Shown in pieces: positions 61,990-64,000 of a DNA stretch of 64,000 nt. Below the pieces are notes generated by a model. It was not told the DNA's origin, searched no databases, and worked only from the letters and a program-made list of their open reading frames with translations. The position numbers and the translations under genes were made by a program. The stretch covers positions 81,191 through 145,190 of the forward strand of contig NZ_ATHV01000015.1 in NCBI RefSeq assembly GCF_000422205.1, written 5' to 3'. Numbering within the stretch: the stretch's first letter is position 1; every line of letters starts with the position of its first letter. The stretch is from Desulfovibrio sp. X2. Its GTDB lineage: Bacteria; Desulfobacterota; Desulfovibrionia; Desulfovibrionales; Desulfovibrionaceae.

Positions 61990-62292
61990 GCCCGAGGACG
62001 ACCCCTGGCCCTCGCGGCCCGGAACGGTCAGCGGCGTCAGGGACGAGGCGGGAGGCACGGCCGGGGGCGCCGCGTGGCCGGACGCCTCCTGGCTCTGGGC
62101 CCAGTGGTAGTTGAAGAGCTGGTTCTTGAAGCGCATCCCCTGGATCATGGACAGAGCGATGACCGCCTCCTCCCAGCGCTTGCTCGGCTCGAAATTCTGT
62201 ACGATCTCGGAATACTTGTCCCACAGGGACATGAGCGAGGCCTCGTCATAGGCGTTGAGCTGCCTCGCAAGCTTGAGCAGAGCTTTCTCCAC
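61909..62292 (-). CDS. Conserved hypothetical protein
   Basis: A 127-residue protein. The first about 70 residues look helical and folded (EKALLKLARQLNAYDEASLMSLWDKYSEIVQNFEPSKRWEEAVIALSMIQGMRFKNQLFNYHWA). The rest is a Pro/Ser/Gly-rich disordered tail ending in a basic segment (KGSGKGGKVIRLTPRED). The ATG has AAGGAGGA upstream (on the minus strand). Its 3' end overlaps the transglycosylase gene tail to tail. I recognise no function. Confidence 0.7.
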   Translation of the reverse strand: MEKALLKLARQLNAYDEASLMSLWDKYSEIVQNFEPSKRWEEAVIALSMIQGMRFKNQLFNYHWAQSQEASGHAAPPAVPPASSLTPLTVPGREGQGSSSGSAPSGPGGRKGSGKGGKVIRLTPRED

Positions 62293-62472
62293 GCGTTCCT
62301 CCTTGATGGCGGCGGCAGACTACCAGATTCGGCATCGGGCCACCAATGCAAATTTGCCCTGTCCCCCGGCCGCGTGCTAAGGATTACCCGCGCGGCCGGA
62401 GCCCGGCGCGCGCCGTTTCCATACGGCCACATCGCCCAATACCGCCCCATATCGCAAGGAGCCGACGCCGCC

Positions 62473-63871
<1,399 letters not shown>

Positions 63872-63874
63872 GGG

Positions 63875-63913
63875 CAGGGCGCTGAAAAAGCACCGTCTGC
63901 GGCGTCGCCGCGC
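63875..63913 (+). repeat. Truncated copy F of the structured repeat
   Basis: CAGGGCGCTGAAAAAGC and the next about 20 bases match the start of copies B-E; the rest is lost. Confidence 0.75.
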
Positions 63914-63928
63914 GCATCGATTTTCGTG

Positions 63929-63984
63929 GGGAAGGGGGAGAAGGGACCCTTTGAAAAGGGCTCCCTTCTCCCCCTTCCCCACAC
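63929..63984. terminator. Long purine-pyrimidine hairpin at the window end
   Basis: GGGGAAGGGGGAGAAGGGA pairs with TCCCTTCTCCCCCTTCCCC (19 bp), with a loop containing CCCTTTGAAAAGGG that pairs on itself. It may be a terminator for a gene beyond the window or part of the repeat cluster. Confidence 0.6.
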
Positions 63985-64000
63985 CCCATCCCCCTCATCC

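Overview
The window is a GC-rich bacterial chromosome segment. The gene content points to an anaerobic sulfate reducer of the Desulfovibrio group (Desulfovibrionaceae or a close relative). The evidence is a Tmc-type transmembrane redox complex with a tetrahaem cytochrome c3, an orange-protein (ORP) gene cluster with its sigma54 regulator, an HdrD/DsrK-like protein with an in-frame UGA, CoA-disulfide/persulfide reductase and DsrE proteins, and many sigma54 (GG-N10-GC) promoters. Two AT-rich islands (about 15.4-17.9 kb and 49.93-52.1 kb) break the composition.

Layout. 0-9.4 kb: a PAS-LuxR regulator, then a leftward amino-acid import and catabolism operon (livK, livH, livM, livG, livF, aspA, short asparaginase) with an IclR regulator upstream. 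9.9-12.7 kb: paired TPP-dependent E1 subunits and a His-rich NifU-like protein. 12.9-15.3 kb: a sigma54-driven sulfane-sulfur pair (CoA-disulfide reductase-rhodanese and DsrE). 15.4-17.9 kb: an AT-rich island with a DUF1848 protein and a methyltransferase-like protein. 18-25.3 kb: catalase with a palindromic operator on its promoter, aldo/keto reductase, isochorismatase-like hydrolase, fumarase, flavin oxidoreductase, AhpD-like protein. 25.6-29.3 kb: a large hybrid kinase and a PocR-domain protein. 29.7-34.0 kb: a phosphatase-like protein and a tmcDCBA operon. 34.2-38.0 kb (minus strand): an HdrD-like protein read through UGA, a small unknown protein, and a sigma54 activator. 38.4-43.8 kb: orpR and the ORP operon. 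44-49.9 kb: MBL-rhodanese, SpoIIE-type phosphatase, acetolactate decarboxylase, MDR oxidoreductase, SnoaL-like and HHH proteins. 49.9-52.1 kb: a retron island. 52.2-64 kb: argJ, HD hydrolase, a LysE-type exporter carrying a repeat, a phosphodiesterase, RarD-like permease, two secreted low-complexity proteins, purA, a lytic transglycosylase and a stand-alone AICAR transformylase, with several copies of a structured repeat.

How it works together. Two sigma54 activators are encoded back to back; both have PAS domains with a C-x3-C motif and both have GAFTDA instead of GAFTGA. Two inverted-repeat motifs lie at enhancer distance upstream of GG-N10-GC promoters. ACGAC-N9-GTCGT sits upstream of the ORP operon, the divergent second regulator and the persulfide-reductase operon. 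GTTGC-N6-GCAAC sits upstream of the tmc operon and the HdrD-like operon. I infer a redox-responsive circuit in which OrpR controls ORP and sulfane-sulfur genes and also the neighbouring activator, which in turn controls the membrane and cytosolic electron-transfer modules.

Most notable: (i) a retron whose msr-msd RNA lies inside the open reading frame of a winged-helix/reverse-transcriptase fusion, next to a deoxyribosyltransferase-like effector; (ii) a probable selenocysteine in an HdrD-like protein, with a SECIS-like hairpin directly after the UGA; (iii) the two-motif sigma54 regulon; (iv) a palindromic repeat of about 123 bp with compensating arm changes, one copy of which is inserted in frame in an exporter gene.
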